Positions 12,666-24,151 of a DNA stretch of 64,000 bases are shown one piece after another. Numbering within the stretch: position 1 is the stretch's first letter; each line of letters begins with the position of its first letter. Location of the stretch: NCBI GenBank assembly GCA_037957365.1, contig JARHVA010002004.1:1855001-1919000 (forward strand). The letters are read 5' to 3'. The translations under genes were made by a program, and so were the position numbers. The DNA is from Torreya grandis. Its lineage: Eukaryota > Streptophyta > Pinopsida > Cupressales > Taxaceae. Under the pieces are notes generated by a model that was not told the DNA's origin, ran no database searches, and saw only the letters and a program-made list of their open reading frames with translations.

Positions 12666-12669
12666 GGCT

Positions 12670-13200
12670 CTAATTTCTCCATTGGGCTATGTTTTGTAGG
12701 GTAGAATTTAAGGACTTTGGCATGATTTTGTGTAGGTCTAGCCATCTACTGTCTATTGTACTCAAGGTGAAGAATAGTGTTAGTGATCCCAGTTGTGTAA
12801 TTATATATGTTGATTCACTTTTGTATTCTGACCAAAATACATGTTTACCACTAAGTGTTGACCCAAAATAAATTAATTGATCTACAATACTTGCATTAGG
12901 AAATAATGTTAAATATGCACACAAGTCTGAAGTTATGAGTGACAAGCTATCTTCTATGTTTCTCTTTTAAAATACTATTGTTATTTCTTGGATTTGATGG
13001 TACATAATTAGGTTTAACAAAAAGTAATGAAAGTGTGGGTGGCTTCCAAATCGATTTTTTTGATATCTAAGAATGTGTAAAGTATATTCATGCAGCTGGG
13101 TCTTTTTAATATGAGGTTGTTGGAACTTGAAATCACCTATTGGGAAAAGCATTGGAAATGCCATAGAAAATATACCCTTTGTGTTGTATTAATTGATAGG
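12670..13200 (-). pseudogene. Helitron_like_N domain, decayed
   Basis: The minus strand at 13,164-12,967 gives FPMLFPIGDF, LHEYTLHILRY and NRFGSHPHFHYFLLN. At 12,945-12,670 it gives LIYFGSTLSGKHVFW, QLGSLTLFFTLSTID and WLDLHKIMPK. These match in order the conserved N-terminal Helitron block (lafptLFP..., RF..hprFryf, QLG.ptvFfTlSaaD..WpdL). At least one frame break separates the two ORF pieces. The 5' part is duplicated from 29,168. Confidence 0.88.
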
Positions 13201-13990
13201 TGAATTGTTGACATATTCCCAATTAATTACAAGTTTGTTTCTACTATTTGCATTGTTCACCAAGTCTCTTATGTAGTCAACCTCCATTCATGCATTTGGA
13301 AGAGAAGATACAAATGATGTTGTTTGTTGGTATTGTAGATTTACAAGTGCATCTATGTCATCTTCAAAGTCAACATTTCTATTTTAAATATCTTTGATCT
13401 CTATTATGATGTGATGAAGGAGTGAGGTGATATCAGTAGGCTTTGATGGCAAAGCATCTAGTAGTTTATCATTAATTTGAACATCTCCATAGTAGGGATA
13501 ATTTTCAATTTTATAGTGTAGAGCGTTTCTAACACATGATTTGACTATAAATATATCATATGGTTTGTTCTCCTATCCAATTTTTCTTAATACTAAGATA
13601 TCAAGGTCTATAGGTTGGTATGGTAGATACTTAACAATAGAAGATATATCTTGTGGGAAACTAATAGTATGTCCACTATATTTTTATAGCCCACCATGTT
13701 CATGAGTTACATTTATTATTAGATTAACTCTTGATTTTAGTATTTCTTAAACTTGAGTGAGATCAGATAGAACCTTCAGTTGTATTACTAGGTCCATATT
13801 ATTCATTGCATAAAATAAATTAATATCTATTTCACTAATGCATTGATATCAATTAAAGCTACCATGATAATTCCTTGTTTCAACGCCTAGATATAATTCC
13901 TTACAAATGCAATGTGGATGTATTTAAGAAAGACTATTTATTCTTTCATGGAATTTCTTTGTTGGTTGTCTAATAGCTTCATCTATAAGT
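13200..13990 (-). pseudogene. Helitron N-terminal (DUF6570-like) region, decayed
   Basis: Minus-strand fragments include HTISFPQDISSIVKYLP, PIDLDILVLRK, SCVRNALHY and NYPYYGDVQIN. They match the N-terminal region found ahead of the helicase-like domain in many Helitron polyproteins (INFPQDv..f...LPr.pedlDvivvR; vr.AL.WLk.NNPyY.di.i). Stops and frame changes are frequent. A parallel copy lies at 29,400-30,170. Confidence 0.72.
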
Positions 13991-14289
13991 AGTGGGTAAA
14001 TATTTGGTTTTTTGTATGGTATTGAAGCTGTTGATGTGCATTTATTTAATCCCTATGTAATGCATAATTTAAAATGGCCTATTTATTTGAGATTTCACTT
14101 CCCATTAGTATCTAGAGTGGTCATAATATAAACATTAATAACTAAATTGTTAAAAAAAATTATGTATAGTTTAATATGTATGTGCATAGAGTTGGGGGAT
14201 AATTTTATGGACATAACCCACAATATGTACATGTTACGATTTGAGACACCATAGCCATAATGCATAGGCATTTTTGGTAAAATCAATGT

Positions 14290-16145
14290 TTATGTGTTCT
14301 TTTACTAATAGGAATATGTACACATTATAGTAAGGCATATGTATTCCTATAACTATAAAGAATATGTACGTGTTCCTTAAACAAAGAAAACAAAACAAAA
14401 TTGAACCCCCATTTCATTCCTTATCATATTTTTCTCCATCATTTCTTCTTGTATTTGCATTTTGCCTTCCCATTCATGTTTTTATCCCTCAATGTGTAAA
14501 TCCTTGTTTCTAGTCCCATCGATAATAGAAATTATATTTTTGTTCCCACATTAATGAGATTGATGATCTCATCATGATGAAGATGTATATGTGGTGAATT
14601 AAACAAATGTGATTGTGAGGATTTATTAGATCCAAACCTTTGAAATCATCCTCTATGTTTGTTTGTCTAACTATTCCCATTTTTTTGTGAAATTGGAAGG
14701 ATTCAAAAAGAATTTATAGTCCTCCAATGATGCAAAGTTGGCCTTTTATACTTTTCCCTTCATCGTGTGCATCACTAAAATGATAGATTGGAACTAATCA
14801 TGATGTCGAAGTCTTATCCAAGTTTAAGATGTGTTAATTTAGGTCATTATTCTTCTAACAAACCTATCTCAAATTAGAAAAACCAATCTTTGAAGACATA
14901 TCAAGTCATTTAAGACGTTCAAATGAGTAAGAAAGATATATGACCTTAACTAAACTTAGGAGACTCTTATCAATGTATCAGACCTTCTAGAACCTATTAG
15001 ACACATTAATTATTACAATTTAAGAAAATATTCACTTGAATACATTTGAAAATTCAAATAAAAATCATCAGAGTGAAAACACTCTAAGACCTATAAATGA
15101 CTTATAACACACACTAAATGCCTCATTCAAGACTTATTGACACTCACACACCCTTCTAATATTAACTATAGGACCATTTATACAAGTTTTTAAGATGATC
15201 CTACATCAAGAAGTGTAGGAAATGCATCATTGCCTTGGATGTCTTGCCATTATCCCTCATGAAACTAACATTTATTGCCTTCAGTGCGGTGTTACAAGTC
15301 ACAATGCACATATCCACTTGTAACATTTCCCATGACCTCATTAGATCTTTTCATATCTTATACAAGATTAAGTTTATTAGAAACATGACTAATCAATGAA
15401 TTTCCTAAATATTATGTCATTTTTTCAAGTAATCACTAGGGTGGATACTCATCCATCATTATGCATCAATATAGACTTGGGTATTGCTACTACAATTTCA
15501 TTTAAATAAGCACACATTGAGGTATGCATATTCACTTGTAATTTTTAATTGTAATTTAATACTTTTATTTTAATAATTTTACTATATGCTTGGGTAAATT
15601 AACTTATATGCATGAATGTATTGTGTATGCATGGTTTTCATATGACATTTGATAGTCTGATTTAGATGACTACTACATTAGCTCCTCATGTATCATCATC
15701 ATTTGACACACTTTTTCATGTAGCTAAACTTGGCACTAACCTATTCAAGTGTCAACAAAAAATTGAGAATGACCATGATACTATAGTAAGTGCATGTTTG
15801 AATCATTTTTTTATTGTAGTTTTAAATGATTTTTTAACTTAGTCTCATGTATACTTGTTAATTTTATAATAATGTTTGTATTTGAATAGGTTCAGCTATA
15901 TGTGACCTATGAGTGTAGTACCTATAATCAAACCTTAGAGAAATCCATGTAATTTGGGATATCTCCATCTAAAATTAGGGCATCCTAAGGAGAGTCTTGC
16001 TAGAGGAAGGAAAAAAGAGGGAGACTATTTGATGATTACGATGTTTTAGATGATGTACTTTTTATACATCTATATGGCAAGGAGCATATTTTTAGAATTG
16101 TACATGAATATATTATGTATTCAACCAACATTAGATATCATGTTA
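14290..16145. repeat. Module B: non-coding block repeated at 32,940-34,490
   Basis: The part to about 14,600 is Helitron-proximal sequence, shared with 30,420-30,830. From about 14,600 to 16,140 it aligns with 32,940-34,490, starting at 'aaatgtgattgt.agg.tttattag'. In this copy the two parts are contiguous; in the second copy 2.1 kb separates them. No known transposon domain is seen. A candidate exon pair near 15,666-16,130 is listed separately. The block stops where the outer LTR element begins. Confidence 0.8.
15666..16130 (+). pseudogene. Candidate two-exon gene fragment of unknown function
   Basis: An ATG at 15,666 opens 40 codons (starting MTTTLAPHVSSSFDTL, then VAKLGT) ending exactly at a GTAAGT donor (15,786). 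A 104-bp intron ends TTTGAATAG at 15,889, and sequence resumes as VQLYVTYECSTYN before stops. The diverged copy at 34,024-34,143 and 34,249 onward keeps the ATG, a 120-bp first exon, the donor, a 105-bp intron and the acceptor. A further shared piece reads DDYDVLDDVLF. I do not recognise the protein. It may be a captured host gene fragment or transposon accessory ORF, but the short length leaves chance possible. Confidence 0.35.
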
Positions 16146-17023
16146 TTACTTGAGTGTCGCTAATGACACCTAATACATAGGTCCTCCTAGTTACTGGCAA
16201 AACCCTCATAGGCTTAATTTCACTAACTCCTATTCAAACGCAACCTTTTAGACTTAACCCTTATGGACTCAAGTAGCTCTTTCAAGAATGAATCCACCCC
16301 CCCCCCCATGTCTCATTCCTTCTAGATAATAAAACCCAACTTGAATAGGATCACTAAAACCCAGGGTGTCTTATTTCTAGAGCTATCGTCCAAGTGCAAA
16401 TTTTGTTCAAACTATCATTTTCTCTTAGATCCTTATCCTAATTCATGTGGGCCTAATGTAAATTAATTTAACCCATGATCATTATATCTCCTATAAAAGG
16501 CTATTCATAGTCCATTTAGAAGAGTTGACATTCATTTACAAGAGAGGAGCAAGAATACAAGTAAGTACACACAAGCACTTTTCCATATTCTTTGCATATA
16601 ACTTTCCAATAATATTCCAAGCCTATTCACACCCTTGCATCAATCCATAGCCATCTAAAGTACACCTATTTTTGCATCTAATTGAATTTTCATACATAAT
16701 TGCACCAAGCACTTCAATGGGAGAACTAAATTAGCTTGATGACTCCTCAGAGTATTGTTATGTAGGTAGCATGCCCACACAGAGGGTGTGAAGTGCATCT
16801 AGTGTATATTTTACACACTAACCCCTTCTCTATCTTTCCTATGTTGTTATTAATGTTCAAACATAAAGATATCTTAGGGAATTTACAGATTAAAATAGAT
16901 GCATAGCAAGCTCCATAGACTTTTGGGCTTCAATATTTCTCTAATAGGGTAGCATAGACCTTTCGAAAAAAACTTAGATAACTTAGATCACCTAGATAAT
17001 AGCATTAAAAAAGGACTACAATG
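16146..17023 (+). repeat. Left LTR of the outer element
   Basis: It aligns along its length with 28,291-29,163. Shared phrases include ttacttgagtg, 'aaaaccctcataggctt' and 'gggagaacta.attagctt'. A promoter-like CTATAAAAGG at about 16,491 lies upstream of 'acaagagaggagcaagaata'. Homology to the right copy ends at 'actacaatg' (17,023). However, a primer-binding-site-like stretch appears only near 17,328, so the real LTR may extend about 300 bp further and the right copy may be truncated. Confidence 0.75.
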
Positions 17024-17326
17024 CTGAGTAATAGGTTGTCCTACTTTAGACACTCCTATCTAATCAGAAAACAAAGTTCAAGAATTTTTTTTTCACACTC
17101 TCCCAAGCTTGTACCTAAATTCTCAAACCCTATCTCAGACCAGATAACTCAGAATAAGCTAGGTCTTATTTTATCTTATTTATTACTATGTTTAGAATAG
17201 GAAAAAACAAAATCTATTTACATGAATCAGTGGCTTAATTATTACACCTTATTTATTGATTTACTTTACTGTAGACTTTTTTATTAGTTAGGAATAAAAA
17301 TCCATTTTTCTAAAAAATAACAAAAC

Positions 17327-17345
17327 ATTTGGTGAACCTGACATT
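17327..17345 (+). other. Possible primer-binding site of the outer element
   Basis: The run ...aaaca-tt-TGGTGAACCTGACATTG resembles the LTR-end plus TGG-start layout of a gypsy tRNA primer site, followed by an AT-rich leader. I cannot assign the tRNA. If it is real, the left LTR ends near 17,326. Confidence 0.35.
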
Positions 17346-17749
17346 GAATTTTGCACAAAAACCATATAAACCCTAGGGTAAATAAAATAAAATATAGACA
17401 AATTAATAAAAAAATTATCATATATTTTATAAAAATCCTAGTTTTCACACACTAGGTCCTTTTTCCATAGAAAAAAAGTTCAAACACTAGGAAAAATATA
17501 TTGTTAATTTCATAAATATTTTCTAATTTTTCCTAATTTTTTCAAGATAAATTATACAAATTTTATATAAATTCATATTAAATTTTTAAAGTTATCATAC
17601 TAATTTTAAAAATTCATTAAATAATCTTTAAATGTATCTACTAGCTCTTATTTTTCTTCTCCTGGTATCACCTTACATCCATAATTAAATTGCTAAGATG
17701 TTCATTTATTAACAAAATTTTCTTACATTTATTGAAAATAATAAGGAAA

Positions 17750-18507
17750 CCATAATGGGCCCTATCATGTACATGAATGATGAATTCTATCATATGTTAG
17801 TACAAATCTTCATTCTTTGCATTTCATGCTTATTTTTCATTATATCGGATGATGTTAAGAAAGTTATTTTTAAACATGTTAATACATCTTTTCCATCACC
17901 TCCCTTGGATCCCTTACCCCATGTGGACTCATGTTGCATGGTTCATTTTTATATTCCGTAGGTCACTACCCATCACCAAAGAGCCCCATTGACACCCTTT
18001 GTCCCTCCACCACCTCGACCCATTGATTATCTTTGCTCTCTTCCCATAACTACTACAAATCATATATGAATAGTACATAATGTGGTTAGAGATATTAATC
18101 AATGTTTTCTTATGCTTCCTCCACCTACCTAAGAGCCTCATCACCTTATTAATCCAACCCATCCAAACCCTAAACTACATGCATAGGTAGATTTTCACAA
18201 GGCATATGATATTGTTGATTAGTTCAGAAATACTCCAACTAAAATTTCTATGTGAGAGCTACTCCAAATAAGTAATGTATTCAAGGACATTTTTTATCAA
18301 GAAGTCAATCAGAATATTATGCCTATTGACTTATAACCTTCTTATTTTTATTCTTTTTTCAACACTTTAAAAACTCTAGAATATGTAACTTCTTTTGATA
18401 ATGAGGACATGCCTTCTCAGATGGTTATTGATCAAAATTTACCACTATCCATACAAATACAAGTCAAAACCAATGTAGTCAAGAGAGTTGTTATTGATAG
18501 TGGTTCT
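17750..18507 (+). pseudogene. Outer element gag/protease, 5' part
   Basis: The plus strand from about 18,190 reads VDFHKAYDIVD, then TPTKISM-stop-ELLQIS, resembling plant gypsy Gag-protease linkers. After DMPSQMVIDQNLPLSIQIQV it reaches KRVVIDSGS at 18,480-18,507, an aspartic-protease active site (I-D-S/N-G-S). The frame is cut exactly there by the nested gypsy element and resumes at 24,157. Stops are present. Confidence 0.6.
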
Positions 18508-19040
18508 CGATCCAAAACTCAAATTTTTTTATTGATAGATATTTAGAGAATTTAAAAAATGTATTTAAAATGAATTCTCTAAGAAGATATGTTTTATTAC
18601 TCAAGATCGTAATACAACTATATGTTTATATCTAAAAAGAGATGCCTGATTTCCATTTAAGGTTACATCGTCATTTATATACATTTTCAAAGTATGGGTA
18701 GGCTGTGTAACATCACCAATCTGAAGTTATATTAAGTGGTTTGACTTTCATGATTTAAAATAATACAAAAGTCAAGGAATTATTATTTTTAAAAACTTAC
18801 TATTTTTAGACTGCACTACTAAAATTGAAATTTGGGGCACTTCCATTGGATTTTTTTGGGTAAAAAACCACTAAATAGATCTCATGACATCTCACCATAT
18901 TATCCTCATTATTATATTTCCAAAGGTTCAAATGGGGAGTCAATCAGAGTTACGTGCAAAATTTATGGCTCCAAGAAGATCAATCATCAATTGGGGTAGA
19001 ACCGTCACCCAAATTGTCACCTAAATTATTGCCTGGATAA
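18508..19040 (-). repeat. 3' LTR of nested gypsy element
   Basis: This 533-bp repeat matches 23,615-24,151. Shared landmarks are atccaaaactcaa, 'caatacaactatatg.tta' and 'gtagaaccgtcacc..aattg'. On the minus strand it is preceded by a worn purine-rich stretch (near 19,041-19,070) in the PPT position. Confidence 0.92.
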
Positions 19041-19440
19041 TTCCACCATCCTTGAGAAGGAATTGCCCCAATTTCTTCAATATTCCTCATCAAGTGTGGA
19101 ATTTGTGTCTTAATTTTATTATCTATGAGCCACTCACCTTGGTGGCTAAGTTGGCCCCTTTTAACCACCCAATAAAGTGGGATAAAGCATCCTCTTATTG
19201 TCTTCATCTAGGTGTCCACAATCTGATCCTCCTCCACTAGATAAAAACTCTATGGTTCAATATCATCAATGTCTAGTTGTTCTACTATAACTAAAGTCTC
19301 CAACATAGGTGGATGATATATTTTGAGGAGCTTGACATTGAATATTGGATGCAGACCAAGGAAGACTAGTAGGTTTGACTCAAAAGATTTTTTTTCAAAT
19401 TTTATGGTGATGGTGTAGGGACCATATCGTAGAGGCAATT
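18980..19440 (-). pseudogene. Gypsy integrase C-terminal (GPY/F-like) region
   Basis: The minus strand at 19,438-19,250 reads LRYGPYTITIKFE, SNLLVFLGLHPIFNVKLLKIYHPP, matching the family's GPf.i..k....ykl.LP..l.ihpvFHVs.LKpy. Downstream, to 18,980, MKTIRGCFIPLYWVVKRG and the following HQGEWLIDNKI may correspond to a chromodomain-like tail. It runs into the 3' LTR. Confidence 0.85.
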
Positions 19441-19499
19441 TTTTTCTATGTGACCCTATAAGTCATTCCTTTTGAAGCTATAACCAAACCTTGTCACCC

Positions 19500-20900
19500 A
19501 TAGAAAAATAGTGTGTAATCTTATGTTTGTCATTGAATTACTTATACTTCTGATTTATATTCTCCAAGATGTCATGAACTTGCTTCTAGATGTGTTGCAT
19601 TTATTCAATAGAATTTGTTGCTTTTACTACCTTATATCTCCCATGAGGTGTGCATTCTATGGTGGAGAATGGTATGACGATATCAATTGGTTGCATGGGT
19701 TAGAACCTGAAGCATACATGGAATGACTATGCTTGGTTGAGCTGTGCAAGGCTTGATTATATCCATGTTGTATGAAAAGAAGACCCTCATCCCATGTGCA
19801 TGGATGTTTGAAGTGATACGTATGAGTCATGTGAATAACCAAGTAGCTCACCATTTCTATCCGACCATCAGTCTATGGATGGAAGGCTATAGACTTCATC
19901 ATCTTGGTATCCATCATCTTCCATTGAGTAGACCAGAAGATGCTTAGGAATCTACTATCTTAATATGAGATAATGGACTACATGAGACCAAAATGGAGCC
20001 ATACATGACTAAAATATAGATAAGTAGTTTCTTCAATAGATATATTTTTCTTACAAGTAATCATTATACCCATTTTTGAAAAATGATCAACTACAACAAA
20101 AATACAATCCTTACCATGTTTTGAAGTGGGAAATCTTGAGATAAAATCCATTGAGATAGATTCCTAATGCCTGGTTAGTTTTATCAATGGTGTGTATAAT
20201 CCCTGATTCTTATTTGTTGGCTTAGATATCACACATGGGGTGCAATATTTTAGGTACCTTTCCACATCCTTTCACATATGGGGCTAGTAGAAATGTTTCT
20301 AAAGAATTGCCAATGTCTTTTATACACCAAAGTGTCTAGTTATCCTACTAAAATGTGCTTCTCATATCATCTTCTATTTCTCTAAAATTGGAACATAGAT
20401 GTGCCCTATATGATAGAGGAAATTATATTTCAAATGGAAAGAATAAACATGTTTACCTTCTTCAAACACATGATATGTATTAGAAAATGTAGGATCTGCT
20501 TCATACAGAGCACCCCAAGTGGTAGTCTCATGTCTACACAGTATGAGAACTATTATGAGTGTAGTAATTGGTAGGTGTCTTAGATACTCTATGGCTATAT
20601 TTGATATCCCCTTTTTGTGTTTAATTATTAGATGGAATTACTATATATATCTGGCCCACATGTTGTGCCTCTCATTTCATAGTTTTCTCTATGTCTGGAT
20701 GAATTCCAATAGTCTGTGGTTAGTGTGGATGATCATCTCTTTCCCCAAGATATAGAGTTTCCATTGTTTATAGGCTTGCACAATGGCATATATCTCCTTG
20801 TCATATGTCAGGTATTTCTTGATTGTATCAATGAAAATTTATCTATGATATGTAATAGGATGGCCATGTTCCATGATGATAGCTCCCATGGCATATTTGG
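19500..20900 (-). pseudogene. Gypsy RNase H / integrase core, decayed
   Basis: Near 20,170-20,040 the minus strand reads SISMDFISRFPTSKHGKD and IFVVVDHFSKMG, the first catalytic Asp region of a gypsy integrase (the sister motif is W.sisMDFI..LP.S.g.d.ifVvVDrfSKma). Sequence between this and the RT at 20,900 is expected to hold RNase H and the zinc-binding HHCC, but stops prevent clear domain limits. Confidence 0.75.
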
Positions 20901-21800
20901 ATTCATCTTCTATTAATTTGAATGGTTAATGCAAATCTGACAAGGTAATAATAGTGGTTGAGAAAATTCTATTCTTCAAATTTTCAAATGCCCTTTGTTG
21001 TATTTCTCCATACTAAAATGTAGCTTTAGCTCCTCCTTTAGTCACTTGGGTTAGTGGCCAAACAACTTGTGAGAATCCAAGAACAAACCTACAATAGAAA
21101 TTTTCAAGACCCAAGAAAATGTGAAGTTCTATGAGGTTCCTTGGTGTAGGACATTCTCAAATAACCCAAATATTCTCTAGATCAACATGGACCCCTTCCT
21201 CATTCACAATGTACCCTAGGTACTGAATTATTTTCATCCCAAACCTACATTTGTCGAGATAGACATATAACTTATGATCCTAAAGAGTTTGAAGCTCCTT
21301 ATGAACATGTTTTAGATGTTATTCCCATGTTATACTATAGTTTAGTATGTCATCTAGGTAGACAACCATGAATGAGTTCATGAAGGGTCATAGGATGTCA
21401 TTCATCATCCTCATGAAGGTTTCAATTGTGTTATTTAATCCAAAAGGTATAACTAACCATTCAAAGAGCCCTTAGATTTTAATGTAGTCTTCTAGACATC
21501 GGTGTGATTGATGGGAATTTGGTGATAGCTAGATTTGAGATGAATGTTGGTGAACAAATTTGAACCACAACGTTGGTTTAGCATGTCATCAATCCTAGGG
21601 AGGGGGTAGTGATTCTTCATAGTTATTTTAATCAAGGCTTGATAGTCAATGGAAAGCCTCCATGTTCCATCTTTCTTTGGTACCATGACAATCAGGTTGC
21701 CATAGGGTGAATAGCTTGGTCTGATGTGTCCCTTTTGGATCAATTCCTAAATCTATCATTTAATCTCATTATTCTCCAAAATTGATCTGTGATACACAAT
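20900..21800 (-). pseudogene. Gypsy reverse transcriptase, decayed
   Basis: The minus strand at 21,743-21,492 reads IQKGHIRPSYSPYG, VPKKDGTWRLSIDYQALIK, KNHYPLPRIDDMLNQ and NIHLKSSYHQI. These are the hallmark gypsy RT blocks. The catalytic motif VVYLDDIL falls at 21,345-21,366 (YLDD codons 21,349-21,360). The NIHLKS piece stands where the first catalytic Asp (kiDLrSGYHQ) is normal, so that Asp is now His. Confidence 0.93.
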
Positions 21801-22799
21801 AAAGTTAGGCAAAGGTCATCCTAGGATCAAATCGATAGAGTGTTTTACCTAGAAATGCAATGGAACTCCTGTGGGTGACATGAATAATTCATCATATTCT
21901 CTTATGATTTTTCCCATCTGCTTCAATTATTGTGTTTATTATGTAGTCAGGATTGCAACATTAGCCTTATTGGATTTATGTGGTTTGACCACCATGAGAA
22001 CAAATTACTTTATCTTCTTCACCAATCTCTTACATTTCTTGGCACTAATCATGGAGATAGATGTGGGAGGTGGTACCTCCTGTAACCTATAGCACTGCAT
22101 TCCAAGAGTGAGGGTGATTCTTCAAGTTCATGATTCACAGATGCCATGTTGATCATACATGAATGGTTGACCAAGGAGTACATCACAAGCATCTATATTG
22201 ACCACATCACACAAGACTTAATCTTGGAAAGGTTTTATTGCATATGAAAGAAGACACTAATGAGTGACATGGAGGTCTCTCCCTGGGATCAACCATCCAA
22301 TATTGTATGTCTTTAGGTGAGGCTTCATGGATAGATTTAGACTTTTTATAAAATTAGTAGAGATTAAATTCCTTTTACTCCCACTATCAAGAATGAAAAT
22401 TTAGAGGCTTAGCTTTTACCCATAATTTGGAGTGAAACAATATTTCCTTGTCATTTGGCACTTCCTCATGGGTCTTTAATGAAGTAATGATGGTATCACG
22501 CTTAACATATACAATTTATTCTTCATCCTCTTAAACTATAGGTTATGTGTGAAATAGAGTAATAGATGTCGAGTATTGTGACTCAAAAAGCAATGACTTG
22601 ATGGCTTGGCATTCTTCTTTGGAGTGAGTTCTAGTTTTATTGTAATCATATTATTTTTTAGTCTTTTCCTTCTAGAGTTTCTTATCTTGAAACTCTTTTT
22701 TCTTTCAATTTTGGCCTTTTGTTTGACCTTCCTTGTCACTTTTATATTTTAAAGGTTGTCTCTTTGTATTCTTTCTTCCATGCTTCTACTCAATCTTCA

Positions 22800-23400
22800 C
22801 TGTGAACTTGTATGCCTCATCGATTGTTTCCAAATTGAATAGTTACATTCCCCCCCATATGTACCATTGTAGTCCACCATAATATTTGAGAGTATTATAT
22901 TTCTCACTTTCCTGGATACCCAATCCTACATATAGAGAATGGAAAATGATAGTGTAATCTTGAACAGATTGGTCTTTACCTTGGTGAAGTTGTTGCTACT
23001 GTATGTACAGATGAACATATGCTCCAATGGAATAGTATTATTCCTTTAATACTTACACAAAATCATCCTAGGTAGGTTCTACCTCAATGCTAATGTCATA
23101 TGTACTAAACCTCTTTTTGTACACTTCCCACCAATTTTTCATGGGCAATGATGCTTTCAAAAGAGCAAAAGTGATCTTTTCTCCATCAGTGAATTTATTT
23201 AGAGAGAAGTAGGAAGACAATTGACCTAAAAAATTCTCTACTACATTAGCATTTATGTTTCTATCAAATATAGGGTTATCAAAATTCACCTAAACCTTAA
23301 AGGGTGTATGGGAACCGAAAGGATGTTCCATGGATGAAGAGCCAGGAAGTACAAATGAGGATCCCAAATTTGCCATCATGAGTTATTTGAGAATTTAGTA
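22800..23400 (-). pseudogene. Gypsy gag (capsid) fragment
   Basis: The minus strand at 23,289-23,068 reads NFDNPIFDRNINANVVENFLGQLSSYF, GEKITFALLKASLP and NWWEVY. This matches the plant Retrotrans_gag pattern (fdG..d...v..Wl..le.yF...; d..kv.fa...l.g.A..WW). Between gag and RT (21,800-22,800) the sequence should hold the zinc knuckle and protease, but no intact motif is readable. Confidence 0.82.
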
Positions 23401-23614
23401 AAATTATTGAAGAATCTATGCTTCTTGTTGTTGGAGGGATTCATTCATCATTTCCTTAAAGATATCATATGTCTCGATGTTCTCTATAATTTAAAGTTGT
23501 TTGGAGTGAATAAGTGGATAGTTTGGAAGCTCTATTGTTTTCCACCCAAGCTTCTTGTATACTGACCACGTCCTCAATATCATAAACTCTCAAGATAAAT
23601 TGCTTTAATAAAAC

Positions 23615-24151
23615 TAATCCAAAACTCAAACATTTTGATTGACAGATATTGAAAGAACATGAAAATAACATATTAACAATGAATTATCTGAGAAGAGATG
23701 TTTTATTATTCAAGATTGCAATACAACTATATGATTATTTCTAGGAAGAGATGTCTAATTTCCATTTCAGGTTGCATCTTCATTTATACAAATTTTGAAA
23801 GTATGAGGAGGATGTGGAAGGTCACCAATCTTTATAGAGATTATTTGGTTCAACTTCCATGATTTAAAACAATATAAAAGTTGAGGAATTACTATTTTTA
23901 GAAACTTACCATATTTAGACTACACTACTAAATTTGAAATTTAGGGCACTTATATTAGGGTTTTATAGGTCAAAAACTACCAATAAAAGTTATTTTACAT
24001 CTCAACATGTTCTCCTCAATCTTATATTTCAAACCTTTCAAATGGGGAGTCAATTAGAGGTACAGTGCAAAAGTTATGGCTCCTGAAAGTTACATCATCA
24101 ATTAGGGTAGAACCGTCACCTGAATTGTCACCTGAATTGTTGCCTGGATCA
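23615..24151 (-). repeat. 5' LTR of nested gypsy element
   Basis: This 537-bp repeat is the partner of 18,508-19,040. It ends in the canonical CA at 24,150-24,151, followed by the GTTTT copy of the target-site duplication. No primer-binding site is recognisable just inside it (below 23,615). Confidence 0.92.

Larger units (their letters stand above)
9690..14290 (-). mobile_element. Decayed Helitron, Rep-helicase coding region
   Basis: Read on the minus strand from 14,290 to 9,690, pieces of one roughly 1,500-codon Rep-helicase protein appear in the correct order. They are: an N-terminal DUF6570-like block; the Helitron_like_N block; a HUH motif; the two-tyrosine motif; a linker; and a PIF1 helicase down to its last motifs. 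Many stops and frameshifts interrupt it. Helitrons move as single-stranded rolling circles using the Rep nuclease and a PIF1-type helicase. The 3' part is shared with copy B (63,240 onward) and the 5' part is repeated at 29,164-30,830. Terminal TC and CTRR signals were not found, so the element ends are undefined. Confidence 0.85.
18508..24151 (-). mobile_element. Nested Ty3/gypsy retrotransposon, complete but decayed
   Basis: It is bounded by LTRs at 18,508-19,040 and 23,615-24,151 whose ends fit a consensus TGATCC...GGATCA (observed CGATCC/TAATCC and GGATAA/GGATCA). It is flanked by GTTCT (18,503-18,507) and GTTTT (24,152-24,156), a 5-bp target-site duplication with one transition. On the minus strand the internal region holds gag, RT with YLDD, integrase with SMDFI, and an integrase C-terminal GPY-like domain. 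This is the Ty3/gypsy order with integrase last. Frequent stops and diverged LTRs indicate an old insertion. It lies inside the protease active-site codons of the outer element. Confidence 0.93.
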
